Of a stretch of 64,000 nucleotides of DNA, positions 9,390-18,072 are shown piece by piece (position 1 is the first letter of the stretch; the number at the start of each line of letters is the position of its first letter). The notes beneath the pieces are model-generated. The model saw only the letters and a list, made by a program, of their open reading frames with translations, was not told the origin of the DNA and made no database searches. Source of the DNA: Sphingobacteriales bacterium. GTDB lineage: Bacteria > Bacteroidota > Bacteroidia > Sphingobacteriales > Sphingobacteriaceae. Both the position numbers and the translations under genes were made by a program. The stretch lies in contig JANXOD010000035.1 in NCBI GenBank assembly GCA_025353765.1, forward strand, positions 62,001-126,000, in the 5' to 3' direction.

Positions 9390-9420
9390 CAAATATAAAA
9401 AAACATTTTGGCTTAGCAAA
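9390..9420 (-). promoter_or_regulatory. Promoter of the rimP-nusA-infB operon
   Basis: On the minus strand TTTG (9417-9420) and TATATTTG (9390-9397) are separated by 19 bp, an exact fit to the Bacteroidota housekeeping promoter TTTG-N19-TAnnTTTG. Transcription would start near 9383, about 74 bases before the rimP ATG. Confidence 0.65.
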
Positions 9421-9470
9421 GAGCTGATTTCAAAACATTTGGTAAATAATGTGAGTAAGGATTGATCTGG

Positions 9471-9911
9471 TTAAAACTGAAACTTGTATTCAATAAAACC
9501 TCCTGAAGACATTAATTTTTTGCTTTCAAATAAATTCTGAGACTTCAGTAATATTTCTTTTGTATAGCATTCAGCAAAATATTTTTGATTCTTTTTAAAC
9601 CCAGCATGAGGAATAAATATAATGAGACTGTCTTTAGCTGTATAAGTTCCTTTTAAAGGCGACTGAATATCTCTTAGTTCTGAATCCTTCGGGTCTTCAT
9701 AAACTGCAAAAAAACTTTTCCATTTATGCTGTGCTAAGCTATCGGTTTTAAAATTATTCAGGATGAAAGAGGGTATATTATGAAGTTCAACTCCAGTGCT
9801 ATCTGCTGAAACTTGGATTACAATGCCTGTGTCTGATGTTTCTTTGGCAGATTGTTTGCAAGCATAAAGTATTGGAAAAATAAATAACATCAAGTGAAAC
9901 ACTTTTTTCAT
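9471..9911 (-). CDS. Hypothetical lipoprotein
   Basis: A 146-residue protein with a lipoprotein signal peptide (MKKVFHLMLFIFPILYAC, lipidation Cys18) and a ~125-residue mature part without a family I recognise. The mature part is predicted beta-rich, with spaced aromatic residues (KWKSFFAVYEDPKD, YKFQF at the C-terminus). It is divergent from the YvlD-like gene; the shared 132-bp gap contains the dyad element at 9934-9996, whose conserved end is about 20 bases from this ATG. Its transcript would end at the leader hairpin 9347-9379. Function unknown. Confidence 0.75.
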   Translation of the reverse strand: MKKVFHLMLFIFPILYACKQSAKETSDTGIVIQVSADSTGVELHNIPSFILNNFKTDSLAQHKWKSFFAVYEDPKDSELRDIQSPLKGTYTAKDSLIIFIPHAGFKKNQKYFAECYTKEILLKSQNLFESKKLMSSGGFIEYKFQF

Positions 9912-9933
9912 CTTTTTTTGTTTTTAGCGGTGA

Positions 9934-9996
9934 TGAAGCTATCATGAGAAAAAAATTATTTATCTGTTTGATAAACTACTGCTCATGATGGCTTCA
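9934..9996. promoter_or_regulatory. Long dyad element, copy 1 (14-bp arms, 49-bp spacing)
   Basis: Left arm TGAAGCTATCATGA (9934-9947) and right arm TCATGATGGCTTCA (9983-9996) are inverted repeats with one mismatch and a 35-bp AT-rich spacer. The left arm is extended outward to GGTGATGAAGCTATCATGA, shared exactly with the second copy at 32183-32245 in inverse orientation. The extended end faces the lipoprotein start at 9911. It can be an operator pair, a long RNA hairpin in the lipoprotein leader, or a small mobile element. Confidence 0.75.
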
Positions 9997-10043
9997 ATTT
10001 CATAGTTAGCTATATTTACTCAAAACAATCAAACTTATAAATT

Positions 10044-10388
10044 ATGAAACTAATCATTGAAATTTTACTAATGGGTGCAGCCGTTGCCATTGCTGCCTAT
10101 CTAATTCCAGGGGTTACTGTGGATAATTATTGGAGTGCGATTATTGCAGGTGTTTTAATTTCTCTCGCTAATGCTACAATCGGCACTATTTTACGTATTT
10201 TAACATTCCCTGTCAATTTTTTAACATTGGGATTAATGTCTTTTATTATAACCGTTTTGATGGTTTTACTTGTTGATCATTTTATGACGAGCTTTCATAC
10301 CAGAGGCTTTTGGTCTGCTTTTCTTTTTGCAATTGTGTTATCATTAATAAAAATGATATTTGGAGCATTTAGCCCTCAAAGAGATTAA
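10044..10388 (+). CDS. YvlD-like membrane protein (phage holin family 4 superfamily)
   Basis: A 114-residue integral membrane protein with four predicted hydrophobic segments and the typical pattern of the YvlD/phage_holin_4_2 family (LIPGVTVDNYWSAIIAG, RILTFPVNFLTLG near the middle). The name holin is historical; these proteins are chromosomal and in Bacillus are linked to envelope-stress regulons. The ATG at 10044 is the only suitable start. It is divergent from the lipoprotein gene and may share the dyad element at 9934-9996. A hairpin in the 3' end of the convergent aminopeptidase gene (10426-10457) could end its transcript. Function in this organism is unknown. Confidence 0.85.
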   Translation: MKLIIEILLMGAAVAIAAYLIPGVTVDNYWSAIIAGVLISLANATIGTILRILTFPVNFLTLGLMSFIITVLMVLLVDHFMTSFHTRGFWSAFLFAIVLSLIKMIFGAFSPQRD

Positions 10389-10415
10389 TTTTTGCTTAGT
10401 TTAACCAATTCAATT

Positions 10416-12524
10416 TTATTTGCGAGCCTCAAGTGTTGCTTTTACTACACTTGAGGCTTTGTCTTTTGCAGTTTGATTGAAAATAGAACTGTTATCCAGA
10501 GTACTAAATGCTTTGCTTAAAACCTGAACCGCAGAAGCTCGCACATGTGAGACCTCATCATTCAAGGCAATTTCGGATAACTGTTGGTATAGTTTTCCCC
10601 CTTCTGCCTGATCTAAATTTGCAATAAATTTTACAGCTAATTGGCGGATATACCAGCTCTTATCCTTTAATGCCTCTATTACCGTCTCTCTGGCTTCTTT
10701 ATCTTTAGCAAAAGTTTGCAACATCAATATAGCTTCAAGCCTGTCAATAAATAAGGGTGCATGATAATACTGGAAAATATATTGAGAAAGTGGTTTAACT
10801 TCCTTTTTTTCTGCCAGAATGTATTTTTCTGCATCTACATTAACTAAATCTGGAACTGATTCTGTTAAAAATATGAATGTTTGATCTTGTTTATCTAAAA
10901 TAACTTTCTTGCGTTCCACTTTGCCATTATAATAAATATCTATAGCTATTGGGATGCGATATAAAGGGGTCTTAGCCAGATCCTGATTCTGTTGAATAGT
11001 AATCACTGATTCTTTCTTTTCAGGATTATAATTAGTTTGGATATTTAATATGGGATGACCCGAAGCTAAAAACCATTCATTAAAAAACCAGTTCAGATCT
11101 TGTCCGGTAACTTCTTCAAAAGCAAGGCGCAGATCGTGTATTTCTGCAGTTTTGTAAGCATTGCGTGTTAGATACAGGTTTAGCGATTTAAAAAAGGCAT
11201 CATCACCAACAGTTTTACGCAGCATGTGAAGTATCCGTCCGCCTTTTTGATAAGTTACCTCATCAAACATATGCTCACGGTTTGCATAATTAAACCGAAT
11301 TACATTTACCTGATTTTTTTGGGAGCTGTTAAGATAGGCTGTTAAATCTTCCAACCCCTTTAAATCAGCAGTTTCACGCCCATATTTATATTCATCCCAT
11401 AAATATTCCCCATAGGTTGCAAAAGACTCGTTTAAAGGCAAATTAGACCAGGATTCAGCCGTTACCAAATCGCCGAACCAGTGATGAAAAAGTTCATGAG
11501 ATATCACATCTTCATGGTTTTCATCCAAATATTGAGCCTCGCTCATATTCATTTGATCGAAGAGAACGGTAGCGCTTGTGTTTTCCATTGCTCCAGCTAC
11601 AAAATCTCGTACTACAATTTGCGAATATTTATCCCAAGGATATTCAATCCCCAATTTATTAGAAAAAAATTCCATCATTTCGGGAGTATTGCCAAATACT
11701 AATTTTGCTGTTGATGCATACGCAGGTTCAGTATAATAGTTTACTTCTTTATCATGCCATTTATCTTTCGTGATGGTGAAATTTCCAACAGCAAGCATGG
11801 TTAAATAGGTTGAATGTGGTTGTTCTTGTCGCCAGCTATCAGTACGTGTGCCATTTCCATTCAGGCTTGAATATTCTAAAGTTCCGTTAGATAAGGTTAC
11901 ATATTCATTGGGAACAGTAATGTTAAGTTCCTGTGTCATTTTTTCTTGTGGACCGTTAATCGTAGGAAACCAATTTGAATTGCATTCGGTTTCTCCCTGT
12001 GTCCATATTTCGCGTGGCTTATCTTTTTCCTTTCCATCTCTGTTAATAAAATAAAATCCTCTGTCTCCTGCTGATGCGATATCTTCCCCAATTTTCAACT
12101 TATTGGGCATTGCTATATAATCTATGAATAAGGTATATGTCTGATCTTTTGTATATGTTTTATCTAATTCAATGATCAACTTTTTGCCATTGTAGGTATA
12201 GCGTAAAGATTGTTTCTCATTACTTTTAATTAAGGACACATCGCTGATTTTAAATCCGTTAGCATCTAAAATAATCTGATTTGAAGTATAGAAATATGGT
12301 TTAGCAGATATAGCTGCCTGCCCTATTACAAAAGCACTATCCCAGTTAAAACTTAAATCAAGACGGGTATTAATTATTTCAGTTAATTTAGGATAGCTGC
12401 CTTGATATATATTAGAGCCGGAGTTTATAGTTACCGGATCTAAGGTTACTTTTTTTATAGTGGAACAAGCCATTAAAAAAAATGCTGTCATTAGGAGACA
12501 GCATAAATTATTTTTAGGTTTCAT
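10416..12524 (-). CDS. M1 family aminopeptidase lipoprotein
   Basis: A 702-residue zinc metallopeptidase of family M1 (aminopeptidase N-like), removing N-terminal residues from peptides. It has a lipoprotein signal peptide with Cys20 (FFLMACS), an N-terminal beta domain, the exopeptidase motif GAMEN (311-315), and the zinc site HELFHH (343-348) with the third ligand Glu366 in NLPLNESFATYGE. The last ~110 residues look like HEAT-type helical repeats (DKSWYIRQLAVKFIANL, VSHVRASAVQVL). It is the last gene of acyl-CoA dehydrogenase - TlpA-like - pepN, 6 bases after the TlpA-like stop. Location is likely the periplasm or outer membrane. Confidence 0.93.
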   Translation of the reverse strand: MKPKNNLCCLLMTAFFLMACSTIKKVTLDPVTINSGSNIYQGSYPKLTEIINTRLDLSFNWDSAFVIGQAAISAKPYFYTSNQIILDANGFKISDVSLIKSNEKQSLRYTYNGKKLIIELDKTYTKDQTYTLFIDYIAMPNKLKIGEDIASAGDRGFYFINRDGKEKDKPREIWTQGETECNSNWFPTINGPQEKMTQELNITVPNEYVTLSNGTLEYSSLNGNGTRTDSWRQEQPHSTYLTMLAVGNFTITKDKWHDKEVNYYTEPAYASTAKLVFGNTPEMMEFFSNKLGIEYPWDKYSQIVVRDFVAGAMENTSATVLFDQMNMSEAQYLDENHEDVISHELFHHWFGDLVTAESWSNLPLNESFATYGEYLWDEYKYGRETADLKGLEDLTAYLNSSQKNQVNVIRFNYANREHMFDEVTYQKGGRILHMLRKTVGDDAFFKSLNLYLTRNAYKTAEIHDLRLAFEEVTGQDLNWFFNEWFLASGHPILNIQTNYNPEKKESVITIQQNQDLAKTPLYRIPIAIDIYYNGKVERKKVILDKQDQTFIFLTESVPDLVNVDAEKYILAEKKEVKPLSQYIFQYYHAPLFIDRLEAILMLQTFAKDKEARETVIEALKDKSWYIRQLAVKFIANLDQAEGGKLYQQLSEIALNDEVSHVRASAVQVLSKAFSTLDNSSIFNQTAKDKASSVVKATLEARK
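10426..10465 (+). terminator. Hairpin inside the aminopeptidase 3' end, plus-strand terminator for the YvlD-like gene
   Basis: GCCTCAAGTGT (10426-10436) and ACACTTGAGGC (10447-10457) form a perfect 11-bp stem followed on the plus strand by TTTGTCTTTT. The hairpin is encoded within the last codons of the minus-strand aminopeptidase gene, so one sequence appears to serve as protein code and terminator. Confidence 0.6.
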
Positions 12525-12530
12525 AGAATA

Positions 12531-13781
12531 TTACTTTTCTGCAAGCAAATCATTAATTGTTTTTTCGAACTCATTTACGAATTCTGCATAATGTTCTCCT
12601 GTTCCCGGGCCGTTAAAACCTGTATGTATTTTACGAACATCTCCTCTTTTATCAATTATGATAGTTGTAGGAAAGGCCATAAAATTATTAAGCATAGGCA
12701 AACTTTTTAGTACCTCCTGTTTGTCATTTGTATAACCCGTAATTAACGTATTATAGGTTACACCAAAACGATCTCTCAATCGTTGAATATTTTTCTGAGA
12801 TTTTTTAAAATCAGTAGACCGCTCATAGGCTAAACCGATAATCTCCACTCCACGGGTTTTATATTTTTTATAAAAAGATGATAAATAAGCTGTTTCATCC
12901 ATACAATTAGGACACCATGAACCCAAAAACTGGACTATGACAACTTTATTTTTATACTTAGCATCCGAAAGGGAAACTTTGTTTCCATTCATATCTGGGA
13001 AGGAAAAATCAATTTTTTGATAATTGGGTTTAAGCTTAGTTAATGAATAAGCATCTGGCAATATGGCTTTATCATCCTTTTTAGCAGTCCAATTGTCAAT
13101 GGAAGAAAATCCGGAATAGAATTTCCCATCAGTTATGATGGTATCATTTTGCAATTTACCGATAAATAAAAATGCATGTGATCCATCAAAACAAGACAGG
13201 TATAGCTTATTACCTGAAATAGTTCCTTCAAGGAAGCGGTAATCGCCTGTGTTTGTTAAAAATGTACCGGATATTTTGGCGCCCTCTTGTTGAAACTCGC
13301 CTATAGCCATTGTTGTATCTTTGCCATCCGCACTTATAAATGTACTTGACCAGCGGTTTGATAAAGTATTTGTAGGAGGCACATCCGCCTTAAAAAAGCG
13401 CCAGGAGGCATCGGGCTCGGCTTCAAAGCTCATGGATACATCTTTTTTCGCCAGATGTTTAATCCACTTTCCCGATAATCCACCTGCTTTAATAACCGTT
13501 TTAATTTCAGAATCAAACAAAGGCATTTGTATGTTTACAGAATCGGTTGTTATAGTAACTTCATTTACGCGAAATTTTTCCTTACCATTTATAATATCTA
13601 TCATCTTCTTACCAGCAGAATCAATAACTTCAAAATTGAAAGGAATTTCTGCACCGGACTCTGTTTTAAGGGTTGCCCGCCAAACTCCTTTTTTGAAATC
13701 AGATGTTTTTTTGGTCTTACAGGCAATAACCATTATAACCAATATCAGCAGGTAAATTACTTTTAGTATAGGTTTATTCAT
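12531..13781 (-). CDS. TlpA/ResA-like thioredoxin-fold lipoprotein
   Basis: A 416-residue protein with a lipoprotein-type signal (VIMVIAC, Cys21), a beta-rich N-terminal domain (~30-245) common in Bacteroidota thiol-disulfide proteins, and a C-terminal AhpC/TSA-thioredoxin domain (~255-410). The redox motif is CPNC in FLGSWCPNCMDE. Such proteins reduce or shuffle disulfides in the periplasm; the specific client is unknown. It is spaced 16 bases after the acyl-CoA dehydrogenase gene and 6 bases before the M1 aminopeptidase gene, which indicates co-transcription. Confidence 0.88.
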   Translation of the reverse strand: MNKPILKVIYLLILVIMVIACKTKKTSDFKKGVWRATLKTESGAEIPFNFEVIDSAGKKMIDIINGKEKFRVNEVTITTDSVNIQMPLFDSEIKTVIKAGGLSGKWIKHLAKKDVSMSFEAEPDASWRFFKADVPPTNTLSNRWSSTFISADGKDTTMAIGEFQQEGAKISGTFLTNTGDYRFLEGTISGNKLYLSCFDGSHAFLFIGKLQNDTIITDGKFYSGFSSIDNWTAKKDDKAILPDAYSLTKLKPNYQKIDFSFPDMNGNKVSLSDAKYKNKVVIVQFLGSWCPNCMDETAYLSSFYKKYKTRGVEIIGLAYERSTDFKKSQKNIQRLRDRFGVTYNTLITGYTNDKQEVLKSLPMLNNFMAFPTTIIIDKRGDVRKIHTGFNGPGTGEHYAEFVNEFEKTINDLLAEK

Positions 13782-13797
13782 GGTTTTTCTTTTTGAA

Positions 13798-14937
13798 TTA
13801 CTTTAAAACCTCACGTGCTATTACAATTTTTTGTATTTCGGAAGTACCTTCATATATCTGTGTGATTTTTGCATCACGCATTAATCGTTCTACGTGATAC
13901 TCTTTCACAAAGCCATAACCGCCATGAATCTGCACAGCTTCTATGGTGGTTTTCATAGCCACCTGTGATGCAAATAATTTCGCCATAGAACTTGCTTGTG
14001 CATAAGGTAAACCCTGATCTTTTAGCCAAGCTGCTTTTAAACACAATAACCTTGCTGCTTCGATTTCTGTGGCCATATCTGCCAACTTAAACTGAATCGC
14101 CTGATGATCTGCAATTTGCTTGCCAAATGCTTTACGTTCTTTAGAATATTGAACAGCTAACTCATAAGCACCTGATGCAATCCCCAAAGCCTGAGCAGCA
14201 ATGCCAATACGGCCGCCTTCAAGCGTTTTCATTGCAAATTTAAAGCCAAAGCCATCTTCGCCAATACGGTTTTCTTTGGGAACCTTTACATCCGTAAACA
14301 TTAAAGAGTGTGTGTCAGAACCTCGTATACCCAATTTATTTTCTTTTAAGCCAACCATAAAACCCTCCATACCTTTTTCAACGATGAGGGCATTAATGCC
14401 TCGGTGTCCTTTGGCTACATCAGTTTGTGCAATTACCAAATAGATAGAAGCTGTACCGCCATTGGTGATCCAGTTTTTTGTACCATTTAATAAATAATGA
14501 TCTCCCATATCAATAGCGGTGGTACTTTGGGAAGTTGCATCGGATCCGGCTTCTGGTTCTGACAAGCAAAAAGCACCTATTTTTTTACCGGAAGCTAAGT
14601 CTTTCAAGTATTTTTCTTTTTGAAATTCACTGCCGTATTTTTCTAGACCATAACATACCAGAGAATTATTTACGGATACTACCACTGATGTTGAAGCATC
14701 TATTTTTGAAAGCTCTTCCATAGCCAGTGCATAGGAAACCGTATCCAACCCCGAGCCATTATACACCGGATTTACCATCATGCCTAAAAAGCCTAATTCA
14801 CCTAATTTCTGGACTTGTTCAGCAGGAAATTTTTGGTGTTCATCTCGTTCTATTACACCTGGTTTTAGTTCATTTATAGCAAAATCCCTCGCTGCCTGCC
14901 GGATCATTACCTGCTCTTCGGATAGTTCAAAGTACAT
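13798..14937 (-). CDS. Acyl-CoA dehydrogenase (short/branched-chain type)
   Basis: A 379-residue FAD-dependent acyl-CoA dehydrogenase with the family's usual length. The two signature motifs are present: GAFCLSEPEAGSDA (~125-138) for FAD/substrate binding and QIHGGYGFVKEYHVERLMRD (~335-355). The catalytic Glu is in IYEGTSEIQ near the C-terminus. It oxidises an acyl-CoA to the 2-enoyl-CoA in fatty-acid or branched-chain amino-acid breakdown; chain specificity cannot be read directly. It is the first gene of the minus-strand run that continues with the TlpA-like and aminopeptidase genes, a functionally mixed set. Confidence 0.95.
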   Translation of the reverse strand: MYFELSEEQVMIRQAARDFAINELKPGVIERDEHQKFPAEQVQKLGELGFLGMMVNPVYNGSGLDTVSYALAMEELSKIDASTSVVVSVNNSLVCYGLEKYGSEFQKEKYLKDLASGKKIGAFCLSEPEAGSDATSQSTTAIDMGDHYLLNGTKNWITNGGTASIYLVIAQTDVAKGHRGINALIVEKGMEGFMVGLKENKLGIRGSDTHSLMFTDVKVPKENRIGEDGFGFKFAMKTLEGGRIGIAAQALGIASGAYELAVQYSKERKAFGKQIADHQAIQFKLADMATEIEAARLLCLKAAWLKDQGLPYAQASSMAKLFASQVAMKTTIEAVQIHGGYGFVKEYHVERLMRDAKITQIYEGTSEIQKIVIAREVLK

Positions 14938-15284
14938 ATAATACCAAATATTTGATTGATTTCAAAAATACTATTTAAAATGAATGTTTTATTTTGATAG
15001 CAAGTATTTTATCTGGAAAATACATTTATCGCTAATATTTTTTACCATAATCATTTTATAATCTACGCTTTAAGACAAGGAGTCCTTCTCAATAAAACTC
15101 TTTAAATATCAATATACAGATCAATAATTTTTATTTTAAAAATATTTAGTTGTAAATAATTTTATTAAATTTTTTACAGTAATTTCGACTTTTAATAGCC
15201 ATTTGTTTTTTAAAGAAACCCACGAGATGACTTTTTAGTCATTTTATATTAAAAATTAAAATATTTATCATTGCATATAAGGCT
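14938..15284. other. 347-bp AT-rich intergenic region
   Basis: No gene is seen. It carries a possible -7 box for the acyl-CoA dehydrogenase gene (minus-strand TATTTTTG, 14963-14970), a short palindrome AAGGAGTCCTT (15077-15087), and a small stem ATGACT-TTTT-AGTCAT (15227-15242) upstream of the XRE gene. The AT content is markedly higher than in the flanking genes. Confidence 0.5.
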
Positions 15285-15524
15285 ATGGCATTAATGGATT
15301 TTAAATATTTATTAGAAACCGAAGGCGAATTTCGCCAAAAAGTAGTTTTGCAATTAAAACGTCTGCGTAAACAAAAGATGATTTCCCAAGAGCGGTTTTA
15401 TATGGAAACTAACATCAATATAGCTCGGTTAGAAACTGGGAGATATGGCATTCGGTTGGAAACTATTCGTAAAATATGTTATTATTTTGATATTACTATA
15501 TCTGCATTTTTCCAGGATGTTTAA
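15285..15524 (+). CDS. XRE-family HTH transcriptional regulator, small
   Basis: A 79-residue protein that is essentially one Cro/CI-type helix-turn-helix domain: QLKRLRKQKMISQERFYMETNINIARLETGRYGIRLETIRKICYYF covers its five helices, with the recognition helix around NIARLETG. No sensor domain is present. The ATG at 15285 follows a 347-bp AT-rich gap that may contain its operator. Its stop codon overlaps the stop of the convergent heptose adenylyltransferase gene by 4 bases, so no terminator separates them. Target genes are unknown. Confidence 0.85.
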   Translation: MALMDFKYLLETEGEFRQKVVLQLKRLRKQKMISQERFYMETNINIARLETGRYGIRLETIRKICYYFDITISAFFQDV

Positions 15525-16024
15525 TAAGAATTCTTAAGTTTTTGTATTTTTTGTTCTATTGCAGTGGTAGAATAACTTGGAAGAAACTCTATCGTTTTAA
15601 CTTCTCTACCATTTTTCAATACTAGATCTGCTCCAATTATTTGCTCAATAGTATAATCTGCTCCTTTCACTAATATATCCGGCATGATATTTTGTATTAG
15701 CTGTAAAGGCGTTTGCTCTTCGAATAAGACTACCACATCTACAAAAAATAATGCTGCAAGTATTGCAGAGCGTGATTTTTCATCCGTAATGGGCCTATTC
15801 GGTCCTTTAAGTTTTGCGGTAGATTTATCAGAATTAAGGCCTATAATTAATATATCACCCAAGTCTGCTGCTTTTGCTAAGTAATCAATATGGCCTAGAT
15901 GGAGCAGATCAAAACACCCGTTAGTAAAAACAATTTTTTTCTCTTCGGAGCGCCAAATGTTTAGAAAAGGTTTTAGTTTGTCAATAGTTTTTATTTTACG
16001 CTTCAATAAGTCCAATTTTTTCAT
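15521..16024 (-). CDS. rfaE2: D-glycero-beta-D-manno-heptose 1-phosphate adenylyltransferase
   Basis: A 167-residue nucleotidyltransferase with the N-terminal VFTNGCFDLLHLGHIDYL motif (HxGH type) of the RfaE/HldE C-terminal domain family and the ISSTSS-like DEKSRSAIL segment. It activates heptose-1-phosphate to ADP-heptose for lipopolysaccharide core. As in many Bacteroidota it is a stand-alone domain without the kinase half. Its 5' end overlaps the 3' end of the flippase-like gene by 29 bases, implying coupled translation. Confidence 0.92.
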   Translation of the reverse strand: MKKLDLLKRKIKTIDKLKPFLNIWRSEEKKIVFTNGCFDLLHLGHIDYLAKAADLGDILIIGLNSDKSTAKLKGPNRPITDEKSRSAILAALFFVDVVVLFEEQTPLQLIQNIMPDILVKGADYTIEQIIGADLVLKNGREVKTIEFLPSYSTTAIEQKIQKLKNSY

Positions 16025-17015
16025 TTCTGTCTTGTTTGGGTGAATCGATCATTATAAAAAGCAAACTTGCAGCCCCAGCAAATAATATGAGAAGGACCTG
16101 GGAGGAATGTATAATTGTAGCATAAGATAAACCATCTGTTCGTTCAATATGATATATTGTTAAACCTTCGGCAACCATCCAATGATAAGCACCAATTCCT
16201 CCCTGAACGGGTGCAATCATACCTAAACTACCAAAAACTAACACTGACAGGGCAACGATTAAGCCAAGATTAGATGTAGCGGTTATTGCAAAAAAACACA
16301 AATAGGTAGCCAAATAATAAAGAACCCATATTAATATGGAGTATAGTATAAAAATATTTTTATATTGTAAATACCTGATGGAATTAAGTCCACTTTTAAG
16401 CCCTCCCCATAAACCCTTAATTTTCTCGGCAATACCAAAAATATCTTTTTTAATTATTAAGTAGTATAGACCAAGTGTTGCTGCAAAAAAAATCAGGATA
16501 AAAAGAATAATATTAGCAGTGTTAACTCTCACCGCAAGCGTTAACAAAATATTGGTATATAGGAAATGTGATATAAATTTAAATTGCAATGCTATAGTAA
16601 TTAATATAACGAGAACAAGCATGAGCAGATCAATCATGCGCTCTATAATTACGGTACCTAATAATTTATTTATGGGAACTTTATTTGTCCTGTTTATTAC
16701 TCCGCATCTTGAAATTTCGCCCATCCGTGGAAATGCCAGATTAGCTAAATACCCTATCATCACAGCATAAAACATATTTGCATTTTTGGGTCTGCCATAG
16801 CCAAGGGGCCCAATAAGCATACCCCATCTTAAAGCACGGAATATATGTGCTATCAAGCAAAACAGTGCGGATACAATAACCCAAAAATAATTGGCTTTTT
16901 TAAGATCATGAAGTAATTTATTTAAATTTTGTCCTCTAAAAGCAAAAAGCAATAGGAAAATGCCCAAAGATAAGAGAAACAGGTATTTTAATACTTTAAG
17001 ATAGGAGGTTTTCAA
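15996..17015 (-). CDS. Lysylphosphatidylglycerol synthase TM region / UPF0104 family membrane protein
   Basis: A 339-residue integral membrane protein with about eight hydrophobic segments. It has the family pattern RALRWGMLIGPLGYG...YLANLAFPRMGEISRCGVI near residues 60-105 and VQGGIGAYHWMVAEGL near 275-290, as in the flippase-like AglD/MprF TM family (lysylphosphatidylglycerol synthase TM region). It lacks the aminoacyl-transferase domain of MprF. The only start that keeps the first membrane segment is a TTG at 17015; the next ATG is ~65 codons downstream and an in-frame stop lies just upstream. It overlaps rfaE2, so a role in envelope lipid or LPS assembly is inferred. Confidence 0.85.
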   Translation of the reverse strand: MKTSYLKVLKYLFLLSLGIFLLLFAFRGQNLNKLLHDLKKANYFWVIVSALFCLIAHIFRALRWGMLIGPLGYGRPKNANMFYAVMIGYLANLAFPRMGEISRCGVINRTNKVPINKLLGTVIIERMIDLLMLVLVILITIALQFKFISHFLYTNILLTLAVRVNTANIILFILIFFAATLGLYYLIIKKDIFGIAEKIKGLWGGLKSGLNSIRYLQYKNIFILYSILIWVLYYLATYLCFFAITATSNLGLIVALSVLVFGSLGMIAPVQGGIGAYHWMVAEGLTIYHIERTDGLSYATIIHSSQVLLILFAGAASLLFIMIDSPKQDRNEKIGLIEA

Positions 17016-17128
17016 AAAATTAATGGAAAAGGTTTATTGTTATCAAGTATTTATACACTTCAAAATTAGCAATTTTTCGATCATCCCATCCTGAATTGAT
17101 AATAGATAAACCTTAATTTGATGAGGGC

Positions 17129-17968
17129 TTACTTTAAAATGATATTATCTATGAGTCTTGTATGACTAATCCTGGCTGCAATAAGTGCTACTAAACTTTT
17201 TGGTTGTTTAGAAGACACAGGCATAAGCGTTTCTCCATCACATATCTCAAAGTATTCTAATTGAATGCCTTCGCGGATATTTATGGCATTAACAGCATTG
17301 CTTTTTAGCTCACTAATATCATATTGGTCAAATTCACTTTTAGTTCTTATTAATGCTCTTGATAATACTAGTGCCTGAATACGCTCAGTTTTTGATAAAT
17401 AAATATTTCTGGAACTCATTGCAAGGCCATCGGGTTCACGAATAATCGAGCACATAATTAGTTTAACATCCAATTTTAGGATATCAACCATTTTAGATAT
17501 AACCATAAACTGCTGATAGTCTTTTTGGCCAAAAAAAGCATAATCCGGTTTTACAATATCAAAAAGCTTTTTTACAATTTGAGTAACACCCTGATAATGT
17601 CCGGGGCGTATTTTGCCTTCTAATATTTTATCCAAGTCACCCAGATCTATTTGCCAAACTTCACCTTTACTATACATTTCTGCTACATCCGGCAAAAACA
17701 AAATATCACAAGGGCTATCTTCTAATTTCCGGATATCTTTCTCAATAGGCCTGGGATAGTTCTCAAGATCTTTGGGATCAGTAAATTGTGTTGGATTAAC
17801 AAATATGCTGCATACCACTAAATCCGTTTTACTGGCCGCATTTTTCAAAAGAGATAAATGCCCATCGTGAAGAGCACCCATAGTAGGTATAAATCCAATA
17901 GTCTTACCCGTATTTTTCTTTTTTTTTAGATAATCAGATAAAAGTGCACCAGTTGTAAATATTTCCAA
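17129..17968 (-). CDS. panC: Pantothenate synthetase
   Basis: A 279-residue PanC, which condenses pantoate and beta-alanine with ATP to give pantothenate for CoA. It has the ATP-binding HIGH-like motif in GFIPTMGALHDGHLSLL (~25-40), FVNPTQF, FFGQKDYQQ and the KMSKS-like MSSRNIYL. The start is a TTG at 17968: an in-frame stop lies two codons upstream, the next Met is in the catalytic TMG motif, and the TTG gives a normal PanC N-terminus. It is divergent from the glycogen-synthase-like gene, an arrangement I recall from other Bacteroidota. Confidence 0.95.
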   Translation of the reverse strand: MEIFTTGALLSDYLKKKKNTGKTIGFIPTMGALHDGHLSLLKNAASKTDLVVCSIFVNPTQFTDPKDLENYPRPIEKDIRKLEDSPCDILFLPDVAEMYSKGEVWQIDLGDLDKILEGKIRPGHYQGVTQIVKKLFDIVKPDYAFFGQKDYQQFMVISKMVDILKLDVKLIMCSIIREPDGLAMSSRNIYLSKTERIQALVLSRALIRTKSEFDQYDISELKSNAVNAINIREGIQLEYFEICDGETLMPVSSKQPKSLVALIAARISHTRLIDNIILK

Positions 17969-18040
17969 GATTCAATTAGTTTTAAAACGGTCCCAAAATC
18001 GGCAAATACTTAAAGAAAACCAAAACTCTTCGTATAAATC

Positions 18041-18072
18041 GTTGATTTTTGTTAAAATAATGAGTATATTTG
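18041..18072 (+). promoter_or_regulatory. Promoter of the glycogen-synthase-like / DUF4270 genes
   Basis: GTTG (18041-18044) and TATATTTG (18065-18072) are 20 bp apart, close to the Bacteroidota TTTG-N19/20-TAnnTTTG promoter. Transcription would start near 18079, which rules out the upstream ATG at 18042 and supports the ATG at 18114. Confidence 0.6.

Noticed and set aside
10044-10388. Phage remnant because of the holin-family name
   Set aside because: YvlD-like proteins are chromosomal membrane proteins; no other phage gene is near.
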